DNA of 22,052 nt, from positions 1 through 22,052 of the IMG/VR virus record IMGVR_UViG_3300031951_007186; one strand, given 5' to 3'. A model generated the notes under the pieces. It did not search any database. It was not told the origin of the DNA and worked only from the letters and a program-made list of their open reading frames with translations. This DNA comes from a virus. The position numbers and the translations under genes were made by a program. Of the stretch, positions 1-4,309 are shown piece after piece. Within the stretch, counting starts at the first letter, position 1, and every line of letters starts with the position of its first letter.

Positions 1-28
1 TACATATTACCGAAGACGGGTATAACCA

Positions 29-104
29 GGACCCGTCGTTCAATGGATAGGATTGGGAGCTACGAACTCTCGGATGGCGTGTTCGATTCACCCCGGGTCC
101 TCCA
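29..104 (+). tRNA. tRNA-Arg(ACG), CCA encoded
   Basis: Acceptor stem GGACCCG/CGGGTCC, anticodon loop CTACGAA (anticodon ACG, needing A34-to-inosine editing) and a canonical T-loop TTCGATT. The T-stem has one C-C mismatch. This is the only tRNA in the array with a complete encoded CCA (102-104). Confidence 0.93.
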
Positions 105-109
105 AATAT

Positions 110-181
110 GTACTTATGGTGTAGTGCTTAGCACGTTAGTCTTCTAAACTAAAGGTGAAGGTTGGAATCCTTCTAAGTATA
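110..181 (+). tRNA. tRNA-Arg(TCT)
   Basis: Acceptor GTACTTA/TAAGTAT (first pair G-U), anticodon arm TTAGT-CTTCTAA-ACTAA. The T-loop is TTGGAAT, so the normally invariant C56 is G. Discriminator A181 is followed by a single C. Confidence 0.9.
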
Positions 182-184
182 CTC

Positions 185-257
185 GGTTCCTTAGCTCAGT
201 TGGCAGAGCAACTCCCTGTTAAGGAGAAGGTCCCAGGATCGTACCCTGGAGGAACCG
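185..257 (+). tRNA. tRNA-Asn(GTT)
   Basis: Acceptor GGTTCCT/AGGAACC, anticodon arm ACTCC-CTGTTAA-GGAGA, T-arm CCAGG-ATCGTAC-CCTGG. The T-loop starts with A54 and has T58. Discriminator G is followed by C. Confidence 0.93.
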
Positions 258-264
258 CTTTTAT

Positions 265-336
<72 letters not shown>

Positions 337-351
337 CTCAGTTTTGAACTT

Positions 352-401
352 TTAGTCTTTGAGCATGAGCCGAACCAGTCAGTTAGCTGAGTAAAGACTA
401 A
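352..401 (+). ncRNA. Inter-tRNA hairpin element 1
   Basis: A perfect 9-bp closing stem, TTAGTCTTT (352-360) with AAAGACTAA (393-401), encloses 32 bases with a minor TCAG-TTAG-CTGA hairpin. The whole is tRNA-sized but has no anticodon arm or T-arm I can recognise. It lies between tRNA-fMet and tRNA-Gly. It could be a stable small RNA, a processing signal or a decayed tRNA. Confidence 0.5.
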
Positions 402-404
402 CCT

Positions 405-476
405 GCAGCACAAGCATTAGGGCTGATGTGCCGGTCTTCCAAACCGGAGAAGTTGGATCGACCCCAACGTGCTGCT
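405..476 (+). tRNA. tRNA-Gly(TCC)
   Basis: Acceptor GCAGCAC/GTGCTGC, anticodon arm CCGGT-CTTCCAA-ACCGG, T-arm GTTGG-ATCGACC-CCAAC with A54. Discriminator T is followed by C. Confidence 0.92.
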
Positions 477-481
477 CATCT

Positions 482-556
482 GCTCCCGTCGTCTACGTTT
501 GGCTAGGACATCTCCCTTTCACGGAGAAAAAGGCGGATCGACACCGCTCGGGAGTA
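482..556 (+). tRNA. tRNA-Glu(TTC)
   Basis: Acceptor GCTCCCG/CGGGAGT, anticodon arm TCTCC-CTTTCAC-GGAGA, T-arm GGCGG-ATCGACA-CCGCT with A54. Discriminator A is followed by C. Confidence 0.92.
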
Positions 557-561
557 CATGG

Positions 562-614
562 TGGGTTATGGATGATGACCGAACAGGTAGACTCATCACC
601 TACCTGGTAACCCA
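562..614 (+). ncRNA. Inter-tRNA hairpin element 2
   Basis: A perfect 7-bp closing stem, TGGGTTA (562-568) with TAACCCA (608-614), holds a second perfect 7-bp hairpin CAGGTAG (584-590) and CTACCTG (600-606) with a 9-base loop containing CTCATCA. One base separates the two stems, so they could stack. It resembles a tRNA reduced to acceptor and anticodon stems, but there is no T-arm. It lies between tRNA-Glu and tRNA-Asp. Confidence 0.55.
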
Positions 615-622
615 GCTTATTT

Positions 623-698
623 GGTCTGTTAGGGGAGTCTGGTCGTCCCCGCTTCCCTGTCACGGAAGAGATCACGGGTCCAAATCCCGTACAGACCG
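623..698 (+). tRNA. tRNA-Asp(GTC)
   Basis: Acceptor GGTCTGT/ACAGACC, anticodon arm CTTCC-CTGTCAC-GGAAG, T-arm ACGGG-TCCAAAT-CCCGT. The T-loop has C55 where a uridine (pseudouridine) is expected. Discriminator G is followed by C. Confidence 0.92.
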
Positions 699-705
699 CA
701 AACAT

Positions 706-765
706 GTTAGGATGCAAGTACACTATGCTTAATTCACCTGCACTGTGAAAGGGAAGAGTCCTAAC
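706..765 (+). ncRNA. Inter-tRNA hairpin element 3, T-armless tRNA-like
   Basis: A perfect 7-bp stem, GTTAGGA (706-712) with TCCTAAC (759-765), contains a 5-bp arm TTCAC-CTGCACT-GTGAA (733-749) with a 7-base loop. Read as an anticodon loop this gives GCA (Cys), but position 37 would be C, which is unusual. Only nine bases join this arm to the acceptor-like strand, so there is no T-arm. A normal tRNA-Cys(GCA) exists at 2247. It could be a degenerate tRNA or a distinct small RNA. Confidence 0.5.
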
Positions 766-777
766 CTCTGTTTACTT

Positions 778-849
778 TGACTCGTAGCTCAGTGGTAGAG
801 CAGGTTGCTCATAACAACAAGGTCGGTGGATCATCCCCACCCGAGTCAA
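778..849 (+). tRNA. tRNA-Met(CAT), elongator type
   Basis: Acceptor TGACTCG/CGAGTCA, anticodon arm with GTTG-CTCATAA-CAAC, T-arm GGTGG-ATCATCC-CCACC with A54 and T58. It lacks the GGG/CCC initiator signature, so an elongator is likely. A tRNA-Ile2 with modified CAT cannot be excluded, although a tRNA-Ile(GAT) follows. Confidence 0.88.
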
Positions 850-854
850 CTTAT

Positions 855-926
855 ACTCTCGTAGCTCAATGGTAGAGCATCACACTGATACTGTGAGGGT
901 AGGTGGATCGTTACCACCCGAGAGTA
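855..926 (+). tRNA. tRNA-Ile(GAT)
   Basis: Acceptor ACTCTCG/CGAGAGT, anticodon arm TCACA-CTGATAC-TGTGA, T-arm GGTGG-ATCGTTA-CCACC with A54 and T58. Discriminator A is followed by C. Confidence 0.93.
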
Positions 927-933
927 CATACAC

Positions 934-1009
934 GGGGACCGGGTCTGCCAGGAGTGGACACCAAGCTTGCACCTTGGACATCAGCTGGATTCGAGTTCCA
1001 GGGTCTCCA
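934..1009 (+). tRNA. tRNA-Ala(TGC)
   Basis: Acceptor GGGGACC/GGTCTCC, anticodon arm CCAAG-CTTGCAC-CTTGG, canonical T-arm CTGGA-TTCGAGT-TCCAG. Discriminator A is followed by C. Confidence 0.92.
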
Positions 1010-1020
1010 CAAAAAAATAT

Positions 1021-1051
1021 TTTGTAGAACTCAGAAAAAGTTCTATATTTG
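1021..1051 (+). promoter_or_regulatory. Bacteroidetes-type promoter P1
   Basis: TTTG at 1021-1024, a 19-base spacer and TATATTTG at 1044-1051 match the Bacteroidetes -33/-7 pattern. The spacer carries the inverted repeat AGAACT/AGTTCT. It lies inside the tRNA array and would start a transcript near 1058. Confidence 0.75.
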
Positions 1052-1130
1052 TATTAACAGTACCAGGAACAGTTCTGGCCACCGACTAAGTCGGATAACA
1101 CCTGTCCCAGTCCTGGTCATTATAAAACAA

Positions 1131-1193
1131 ATGAGAAAGTTTACTACTACATCGTCACTCAGTCTGTATTGGTTGTACAAACCAATCGGGTGA
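1131..1193 (+). CDS. Possible 20-aa leader-like peptide
   Basis: A 21-codon frame starts at ATG 1131 after an A-rich AAAACAA stretch, an acceptable start context in Bacteroidetes. The product begins MRKF and has an aromatic segment LYWLY near the end. It is the only ATG frame that fits inside the 1058-1267 transcript. The last codons overlap the ATTGGTT/AACCAAT hairpin, so translation could influence folding. No homology is recognised, and the transcript may be noncoding. Confidence 0.3.
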   Translation: MRKFTTTSSLSLYWLYKPIG

Positions 1194-1231
1194 GGTATGT
1201 CGTAAACTGACTAAAGGTTGTCATAAGACCG

Positions 1232-1267
1232 ATCCCGATTAGCTAACGCTGGTCGGGATTTTTTTTT
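1232..1267 (+). terminator. Intrinsic terminator of the P1 transcript
   Basis: ATCCCGATTAGC (1232-1243) pairs with GCTGGTCGGGAT (1248-1259) as a 12-bp stem with two G-U pairs and loop TAAC. A run of nine T follows (1259-1267). Confidence 0.92.
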
Positions 1268-1269
1268 AT

Positions 1270-1348
1270 ACCCCTGTGGTGGAAAGCAGACACGCTAGTC
1301 TTAGGAACTAGTTCCGTAAGGAGTGCAACGTCGAAGTTGTCAGGGGTA
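1270..1348 (+). tRNA. tRNA-Leu(TAG)
   Basis: Acceptor ACCCCTG/CAGGGGT, anticodon arm CTAGT-CTTAGGA-ACTAG, long variable arm TTCC-GTAA-GGA. The T-arm fits best as GCAAC-GTCGAA-GTTGT with a six-base loop lacking T54. Discriminator A is followed by C. Confidence 0.88.
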
Positions 1349-1353
1349 CAGAT

Positions 1354-1437
1354 GCCGGTGTGGTGGAAACGGAATACACGTCAGACTTAAAATCTGATGC
1401 CCTTTGAGGATTGGAGGATCATACCCTCTCACCGGTA
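1354..1437 (+). tRNA. tRNA-Leu(TAA)
   Basis: Acceptor GCCGGTG/CACCGGT, anticodon arm TCAGA-CTTAAAA-TCTGA, long variable region, T-arm GGAGG-ATCATAC-CCTCT with A54 and T58. Discriminator A is followed by C. Confidence 0.92.
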
Positions 1438-1439
1438 CA

Positions 1440-1495
1440 AGAGGAGTGCTGCTCGGGTAACCTGCAGCCCAGAGAGATCTGTTTGGACCTCCTCT
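1440..1495 (+). ncRNA. Inter-tRNA hairpin element 4, three-way junction
   Basis: A perfect 7-bp closing stem, AGAGGAG (1440-1446) with CTCCTCT (1489-1495), encloses two hairpins. One is GCTGC (1448-1452) with GCAGC (1464-1468). The other is CAGA-GAGA-TCTG (1470-1481), with a GNRA-type tetraloop. It lies between tRNA-Leu(TAA) and tRNA-Ser(TGA) and lacks a T-arm. Confidence 0.55.
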
Positions 1496-1499
1496 ATTT

Positions 1500-1591
1500 G
1501 GAGAGTAAAGCAGCTACATTGGAGTGGCGACCAGCCTTGAAAACTGGGCTACCCCTAACACGGGTACGGGGGTCGGGTCCTCTGCTCTCCG
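1500..1591 (+). tRNA. tRNA-Ser(TGA)
   Basis: Acceptor GGAGAGT/GCTCTCC, anticodon loop CTTGAAA, long class II variable arm built on CTACCCC/CGGGTA, T-loop GTCGGGT (G54). The T-stem has one mismatch and a G-U pair. Discriminator G, typical of Ser, is followed by C. Confidence 0.88.
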
Positions 1592-1597
1592 CTTTAC

Positions 1598-1684
1598 AGA
1601 GAGTAAACCTACCAGGGTAGGCGCGTCCTGCTAAGACGTTGGCTCGGGTGCAACCCGGGTGTGGATCAGGGCCACTGCTCTCTG
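1598..1684 (+). tRNA. tRNA-Ser(GCT)
   Basis: Acceptor AGAGAGT/GCTCTCT, anticodon arm GCGTC-CTGCTAA-GACGT, long variable arm CGGGT-GCA-ACCCG, T-loop ATCAGGG (A54). Discriminator G is followed by C. Confidence 0.9.
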
Positions 1685-1689
1685 CTCAT

Positions 1690-1773
1690 GGAAGATTATA
1701 CCGTAGTTGGTAGCGGGCCTGACTGTAAATCAGGTGTCTTCGGACTCGGGGTGTTCGACTCACTCATCTTCCA
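1690..1773 (+). tRNA. tRNA-Tyr(GTA)
   Basis: Acceptor GGAAGAT/ATCTTCC, anticodon arm CCTGA-CTGTAAA-TCAGG, long variable arm, canonical T-arm GGGTG-TTCGACT-CACTC. Discriminator A is followed by C. Confidence 0.92.
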
Positions 1774-1780
1774 CACATAC

Positions 1781-1855
1781 ATGGGTGTAGCTTAGTCTGG
1801 CCTAAAGCTCTGGTCTCCAAAACCAGGATCAGGGGTTCAAATCCTCTCACCCGTG
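1781..1855 (+). tRNA. tRNA-Trp(CCA)
   Basis: Acceptor ATGGGTG/CACCCGT, anticodon arm CTGGT-CTCCAAA-ACCAG, canonical T-arm AGGGG-TTCAAAT-CCTCT. Discriminator G, as expected for Trp, is followed by C. Confidence 0.92.
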
Positions 1856-1864
1856 CAAAAACTT

Positions 1865-1895
1865 TTTGGTAGTTCTACAAAAAGTTGTATATTTG
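1865..1895 (+). promoter_or_regulatory. Bacteroidetes-type promoter P2
   Basis: TTTG at 1865-1868, a 19-base spacer and TATATTTG at 1888-1895. The spacer holds a short palindrome GTAG-TT-CTAC. It lies within the tRNA array and precedes the 28-aa reading frame at 1953. Confidence 0.75.
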
Positions 1896-1952
1896 TATTG
1901 TAGATCCCGTCAAGCCTCTTACATAGTAACGTAACGGTGATATTAGACAAAC

Positions 1953-2039
1953 ATGAAGAAGTTCCAACATACACAGTTTACCCAGTTCCCCACTTGTCCA
2001 GAGTGCGAGGGTAGTGTATGTCTGTGTCCGAAAGATTGA
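1953..2039 (+). CDS. 28-aa cysteine-rich microprotein
   Basis: A 29-codon frame starts at ATG 1953 after GACAAAC and ends in TGA. The product begins MKKF. Its C-terminal half has CPEC at residues 15-18 and CLC at 23-25, four cysteines spaced like a minimal zinc knuckle. It has its own promoter (1865-1895) and terminator (2062-2097), so the transcript appears dedicated to it. It sits between tRNA-Trp and tRNA-Pro. The function is unknown; RNA binding is a guess from context. The four-cysteine pattern and isolated transcription unit argue for a real gene. Confidence 0.55.
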   Translation: MKKFQHTQFTQFPTCPECEGSVCLCPKD

Positions 2040-2061
2040 CATAGGTTTTAAAAGATACATG

Positions 2062-2097
2062 AACCCTCAGCTCGAAAGATCTGAGGGTTTTTTATTT
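2062..2097 (+). terminator. Intrinsic terminator of the P2 transcript
   Basis: AACCCTCAG (2062-2070) pairs perfectly with CTGAGGGTT (2081-2089), followed by TTTTATTT. It ends just before tRNA-Pro. Confidence 0.92.
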
Positions 2098-2171
2098 CTA
2101 GCTGTAGTTCAGCCCGGTAGAATGCGTGGTTTGGGACCACGAGGTCGTCTGTTCGAGTCAGACCAGCTAGA
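2098..2171 (+). tRNA. tRNA-Pro(TGG)
   Basis: Acceptor CTAGCTG/CAGCTAG, anticodon arm CGTGG-TTTGGGA-CCACG, canonical T-arm GTCTG-TTCGAGT-CAGAC. Discriminator A is followed by C. Confidence 0.93.
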
Positions 2172-2180
2172 CGGAATCAC

Positions 2181-2241
2181 ACTACCTCCGGTTTGAGAGG
2201 AGGGTTACCGTGAGTGTTACCTCTAGGGTGTTTACACGGTA
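2181..2241 (+). ncRNA. Inter-tRNA hairpin element 5, possible pseudoknot
   Basis: TACCGTG (2206-2212) pairs perfectly with CACGGTA (2235-2241). Just upstream, CCTCC (2185-2189) pairs with GGAGG (2199-2203). An ACACT near 2180 can also pair with AGTGT at 2213-2217, giving a pseudoknot-like alternative. It lies between tRNA-Pro and tRNA-Cys and shows no tRNA arms. Confidence 0.4.
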
Positions 2242-2246
2242 CTTAT

Positions 2247-2319
2247 GGTGGGTTAGCCAAGATGGTAAGGCGCGGGTCTGCAAAACCTGGATGCGAGGCT
2301 TCGAGTTCCTCACCCACCT
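2247..2319 (+). tRNA. tRNA-Cys(GCA)
   Basis: Acceptor GGTGGGT/ACCCACC, anticodon arm CGGGT-CTGCAAA-ACCTG, canonical T-loop TTCGAGT. The T-stem pair 53-61 is C-T in place of the conserved G-C. Discriminator T is followed by C. Confidence 0.9.
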
Positions 2320-2326
2320 CTAAGGC

Positions 2327-2394
2327 TATAAGGACGCCTGATCAGCTATGGTTCCCCCTAGTGTGGGTGTGAACGTACCGACAAAGTCCTTATA
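2327..2394 (+). ncRNA. Inter-tRNA hairpin element 6
   Basis: A perfect 9-bp closing stem, TATAAGGAC (2327-2335) with GTCCTTATA (2386-2394), encloses 50 bases with a GTTC (2351-2354) and GAAC (2371-2374) stem topped by CCC/GGG. It lies between tRNA-Cys and tRNA-Phe. It is tRNA-sized, but no anticodon or T-arm is recognisable. Confidence 0.5.
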
Positions 2395-2397
2395 ATT

Positions 2398-2470
2398 GGT
2401 GCAGAAGCTAACTTGGTAGAAGCACAGGTCTGAAAAACCTGGGGAGTTGGATCGTAACCAACCTGTACCA
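2398..2470 (+). tRNA. tRNA-Phe(GAA)
   Basis: Acceptor GGTGCAG/CTGTACC, anticodon arm CAGGT-CTGAAAA-ACCTG, T-arm GTTGG-ATCGTAA-CCAAC with A54 and T58. Discriminator A is followed by C. Confidence 0.93.
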
Positions 2471-2477
2471 CATACAA

Positions 2478-2549
2478 GCCTCTTTAGTTAAACTGGAAAA
2501 ACAACTGCCTTGTAAGCAGAAGTTACCGGGTCGGTTCCGGTAGGAGGCT
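2478..2549 (+). tRNA. tRNA-Thr(TGT)
   Basis: Acceptor GCCTCTT/AGGAGGC, anticodon arm CTGC-CTTGTAA-GCAG, T-arm ACCGG-GTCGGTT-CCGGT with G54. Discriminator T is followed by C. Confidence 0.92.
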
Positions 2550-2551
2550 CT

Positions 2552-2620
2552 GTGAAGTGACGCTGCAGGTGTGGCGGACTGATTGTGGCTCAGTTGAGAC
2601 GGATCGATACCGTACTTCAC
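2552..2620 (+). tRNA. tRNA-His(GTG), compact
   Basis: Acceptor GTGAAGT/ACTTCAC, D-stem CGCT/GGCG, anticodon arm ACTGA-TTGTGGC-TCAGT, T-loop ATCGATA (A54) on a T-stem of only four clear pairs (ACGG/CCGT). G2552 with C2620 may be the G-1:C73 pair that identifies tRNA-His. The gene is a few bases shorter than usual. Confidence 0.85.
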
Positions 2621-2628
2621 CCTTATCT

Positions 2629-2699
2629 TCCCGTTTTGCATAATGGTAGTGCACGAGGTTTTGGCCCTCGTAGTAGATGTTCGATTCATCTAGCGGGAA
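2629..2699 (+). tRNA. tRNA-Gln(TTG)
   Basis: Acceptor TCCCGTT/AGCGGGA, anticodon arm CGAGG-TTTTGGC-CCTCG, canonical T-arm AGATG-TTCGATT-CATCT. Discriminator A is followed by C. It is the last tRNA of the array. Confidence 0.92.
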
Positions 2700-2703
2700 C
2701 ATA

Positions 2704-2728
2704 GTTACCATATGGTAACCTGGTAACC
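2704..2728 (+). promoter_or_regulatory. Operator-like site 1 upstream of the HxlR gene
   Basis: A perfect 16-base palindrome GTTACCAT-ATGGTAAC (2704-2719) runs into two GGTAACC copies 8 bases apart (2714 and 2722). The same paired arrangement recurs at 2786-2800, so this is a likely binding site for the regulator encoded at 2826. Confidence 0.55.
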
Positions 2729-2785
2729 TCTTTTTTACATTTAAAACTACCGTGTTTTAGATAACTCGAATTTTGTAGAATACTT

Positions 2786-2800
2786 GGTAACCTGCTAACC
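2786..2800 (+). promoter_or_regulatory. Operator-like site 2 upstream of the HxlR gene
   Basis: GGTAACC (2786-2792) and GCTAACC (2794-2800) are again 8 bases apart, as in site 1. The site lies 25 bases before the HxlR start codon, where binding could block transcription or translation. I see no clean -33/-7 promoter between the two sites. Confidence 0.5.
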
Positions 2801-2825
2801 TGAACAAATTAAACATCTACAACTT

Positions 2826-3239
2826 ATGGGTGAAGTAGGTACTAAGCAATCAACTTTGCGAGCTATGGTAAACGCGTATATATTCAACACCGGTACACAC
2901 GTCATTGGTAAGAAGTGGCGTACAGTAGTACTATGGCATCTACGCAAAGGACCATTACGTTTTTCTCAAATTCGTTACAAGTTACAAGGTTGTTCAGTAA
3001 AAGTGTTGTCTGAGGTTCTTCAAGAACTAGAAGACAACCGGTACATTATTCGTACACAGTATGAAACCATACCTGTAAAGGTAACTTACGAGCTTCGAGA
3101 AGAAATCAAACCTTTCATAAAAGTACTGGCTGACTTTCGACAGCAACTGATCGTTTACTACATTGATCAGAAAGAAGTAATGGAAATTTCGTCAGATGTT
3201 ATCAAGGAACTGGAGCGTGAGATAGCTACCAGTAAGTAA
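2826..3239 (+). CDS. HxlR-family winged-helix transcriptional regulator
   Basis: A 137-aa DNA-binding protein. The HxlR core is clear: GKKW at residues 28-31, then GPLRFSQIRYKL (42-53), a helix ending in LQELEDN, and a wing segment with the YE.IP.KVTYEL pattern typical of the family. The length is close to the family's usual size. The N-terminal effector cysteine seen in many HxlR proteins (such as HypR) is absent, so redox sensing of that type is unlikely. It follows the tRNA array, has its own strong terminator and has two GGTAACC repeat pairs upstream, which suggests autoregulation. Its targets are unknown. Family assignment is confident; the phage role is inference. Confidence 0.93.
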   Translation: MGEVGTKQSTLRAMVNAYIFNTGTHVIGKKWRTVVLWHLRKGPLRFSQIRYKLQGCSVKVLSEVLQELEDNRYIIRTQYETIPVKVTYELREEIKPFIKVLADFRQQLIVYYIDQKEVMEISSDVIKELEREIATSK

Positions 3240-3261
3240 CTTTCTTACGGCTCTGATTTTC

Positions 3262-3305
3262 AAAAGCTGGTTGGTAAAATATCCGACCGGCTTTTTTGTT
3301 TTTAC
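3262..3305 (+). terminator. Intrinsic terminator after the HxlR gene
   Basis: AAAGCTGGTTGG (3263-3274) pairs with CCGACCGGCTTT (3283-3294) as a 12-bp stem with two G-U pairs, followed by a T-rich tract (3292-3303). Confidence 0.93.
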
Positions 3306-3358
3306 TACCCACATCTGTGCATAATATCCTCAACGAACTATAGAGTTCTACAGATAAA

Positions 3359-3390
3359 TTTGTAGAGTTTAAACTTTCTACGTATATTTT
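3359..3390 (+). promoter_or_regulatory. Bacteroidetes-type promoter P3
   Basis: TTTG at 3359-3362, a 20-base spacer and TATATTTT at 3383-3390. The spacer is a near-palindrome (GTAGA...TCTAC around GTTTAAAC). The start codon of the next gene at 3402 is only 11 bases past the -7 box, so the leader would be very short. Confidence 0.7.
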
Positions 3391-3401
3391 AATGTAGACC
3401 T

Positions 3402-3626
3402 ATGAATAAAAAACCCAGAGTTGTACAGATGGATGACCAGTTGAGTCATTATCTGCAAACGGAAGACAAGTACGGTAACCCAGTAAATGTACCGGTAATC
3501 GATGTTCGAGACGGTATGGCTGAAAGAGCGCTGGGGACTCAGATGATCAAAGCTACCAATCGTAGCAAGTTCATTCAGTATAACGAGTACCATGTCTCTC
3601 GTAAGCGACTAAAACAAAACCAATAG
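3402..3626 (+). CDS. Hypothetical 74-aa protein
   Basis: A small, basic, soluble protein with a lysine/arginine-rich C-terminus and no membrane segment. No family is recognised. It is the first gene after promoter P3 and starts in the recurrent CCT-ATG context. The central segment (residues 20-45) reads like a compact fold with PVNVPVIDVRDG. It is followed 4 bases later by the next gene, so the two are probably co-transcribed. The reading frame is well supported by spacing and context, but the function is unknown. Confidence 0.75.
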   Translation: MNKKPRVVQMDDQLSHYLQTEDKYGNPVNVPVIDVRDGMAERALGTQMIKATNRSKFIQYNEYHVSRKRLKQNQ

Positions 3627-3630
3627 TCCT

Positions 3631-3942
3631 ATGATCCACTCGTGCAAAGTGCACTGTCACACGTTTGACCCAGACAGAGAAGAGTCCATGGGTATAGAAG
3701 ACCCAGGTAAATGGTTACCCTTTAGCTTTCACATGAGTATTGTCCAGGCGTGTAAAATGACCTCTGATGATGAAGATGATCGGTTGTATGACTGTACTAC
3801 CATCTTCACCGACAATAACGACACATTCATTATTGATACCTCCTTTAAAGAGTTTGACACGTTGTTCAAGCTTTTTAACCCGACTCCGATCGACTTGAGT
3901 TCCTTGCTTCCTAAGAAAGATGATAAGGAACCGGATCTGTAG
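3631..3942 (+). CDS. Hypothetical 103-aa acidic protein
   Basis: An acidic protein with a clustered Asp/Glu stretch near residues 44-50 and a KKDDKEPD tail. Several Cys and His residues lie at the N-terminus (Cys5, His8, Cys9, His10), but they are too close together for a recognised zinc fold. It starts in a TCCT-ATG context 4 bases after the previous stop. No signal peptide or membrane helix is seen. No family is recognised. Confidence 0.72.
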   Translation: MIHSCKVHCHTFDPDREESMGIEDPGKWLPFSFHMSIVQACKMTSDDEDDRLYDCTTIFTDNNDTFIIDTSFKEFDTLFKLFNPTPIDLSSLLPKKDDKEPDL

Positions 3943-3964
3943 TATTCAACTTTAAACCAACCGT

Positions 3965-4303
3965 ATGCAAAACGAACAAACACCTCCGATAGAGGAGAAA
4001 GTCCCTACTAAAAACGAAATCATTTCTTTACTGAAAGAGCAGATTGAGGTCAAGACTTTACAAGTCGAGCTTCAAGGTCTCAACGCCCAGCTGGCTAAGT
4101 CTAGAGCTGAAGAGCTTCAGGCGCTCAACTTCATTGCTCAGATGACTAATCCTCGTCCTACCGGTGATGAATATGATGGAGCTATTCCTCATACTGTCAC
4201 TAAAGAAGACCTGGAAGCTAATCCTGAATTAGTTGACGAAGGTATTAAGGAAGGTGATGAGATCTTGATTCCCAATCCTAAAAAACGCGGACTTAAAAAG
4301 TAA
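3965..4303 (+). CDS. Coiled-coil protein with a LysM-like tail
   Basis: The 112-aa product has a charged N-terminus, a predicted coiled coil over about residues 18-60 (alternating Leu/Ala with Glu/Lys/Gln), and a C-terminal segment HTVTKEDL...NPELVDEGIKEGDEILIP. That segment resembles the end of a LysM domain (NP.L...I..G..L.IP) but is too short to be a complete one. No signal peptide is seen. It starts 22 bases after the previous gene and ends 6 bases before the GNAT gene, so it is probably in the same operon. The LysM comparison is tentative. Confidence 0.72.
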   Translation: MQNEQTPPIEEKVPTKNEIISLLKEQIEVKTLQVELQGLNAQLAKSRAEELQALNFIAQMTNPRPTGDEYDGAIPHTVTKEDLEANPELVDEGIKEGDEILIPNPKKRGLKK

Positions 4304-4309
4304 GAACGC

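Larger units (their letters stand above)
1058..1267 (+). ncRNA. Structured promoter-to-terminator transcript inside the tRNA array
   Basis: The stretch from promoter P1 to a strong terminator is about 210 bases. Its 5' part folds into an outer stem ACCAGGA (1062-1068) with TCCTGGT (1111-1117), an inner ACAG/CTGT pair and a CCGAC-TAA-GTCGG hairpin (1082-1094). CCAGGA can instead pair with TTCTGG at 1073-1078, so two mutually exclusive folds exist, as in a switch. A further hairpin ATTGGTT/AACCAAT lies at 1168-1186. It may be a noncoding RNA, or a leader for the 20-codon frame at 1131. Confidence 0.6.

Noticed and set aside
1-28. Possible 3' end of another tRNA (TATAACCA before the first tRNA)
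   Set aside because: The 5' partner lies outside the window and I cannot pair a T-arm, so it is not called.
706-765. Element 3 as a functional second tRNA-Cys
   Set aside because: It has no T-arm, a poor D-arm and C at position 37, and a normal tRNA-Cys is present at 2247. It is reported as a tRNA-like RNA instead.
428-1193. Several open frames of 60-96 codons on both strands in the tRNA array
   Set aside because: They run through complete tRNA genes and have no typical composition. Only the frame from the internal ATG at 1131 is kept, at low confidence, because it lies in a tRNA-free transcript.
2704-2800. GGTAACC repeats as a CRISPR array or attachment site
   Set aside because: Units are only 7 bases with two pairs, no spacers of constant length and no integrase nearby. 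Operators fit better.
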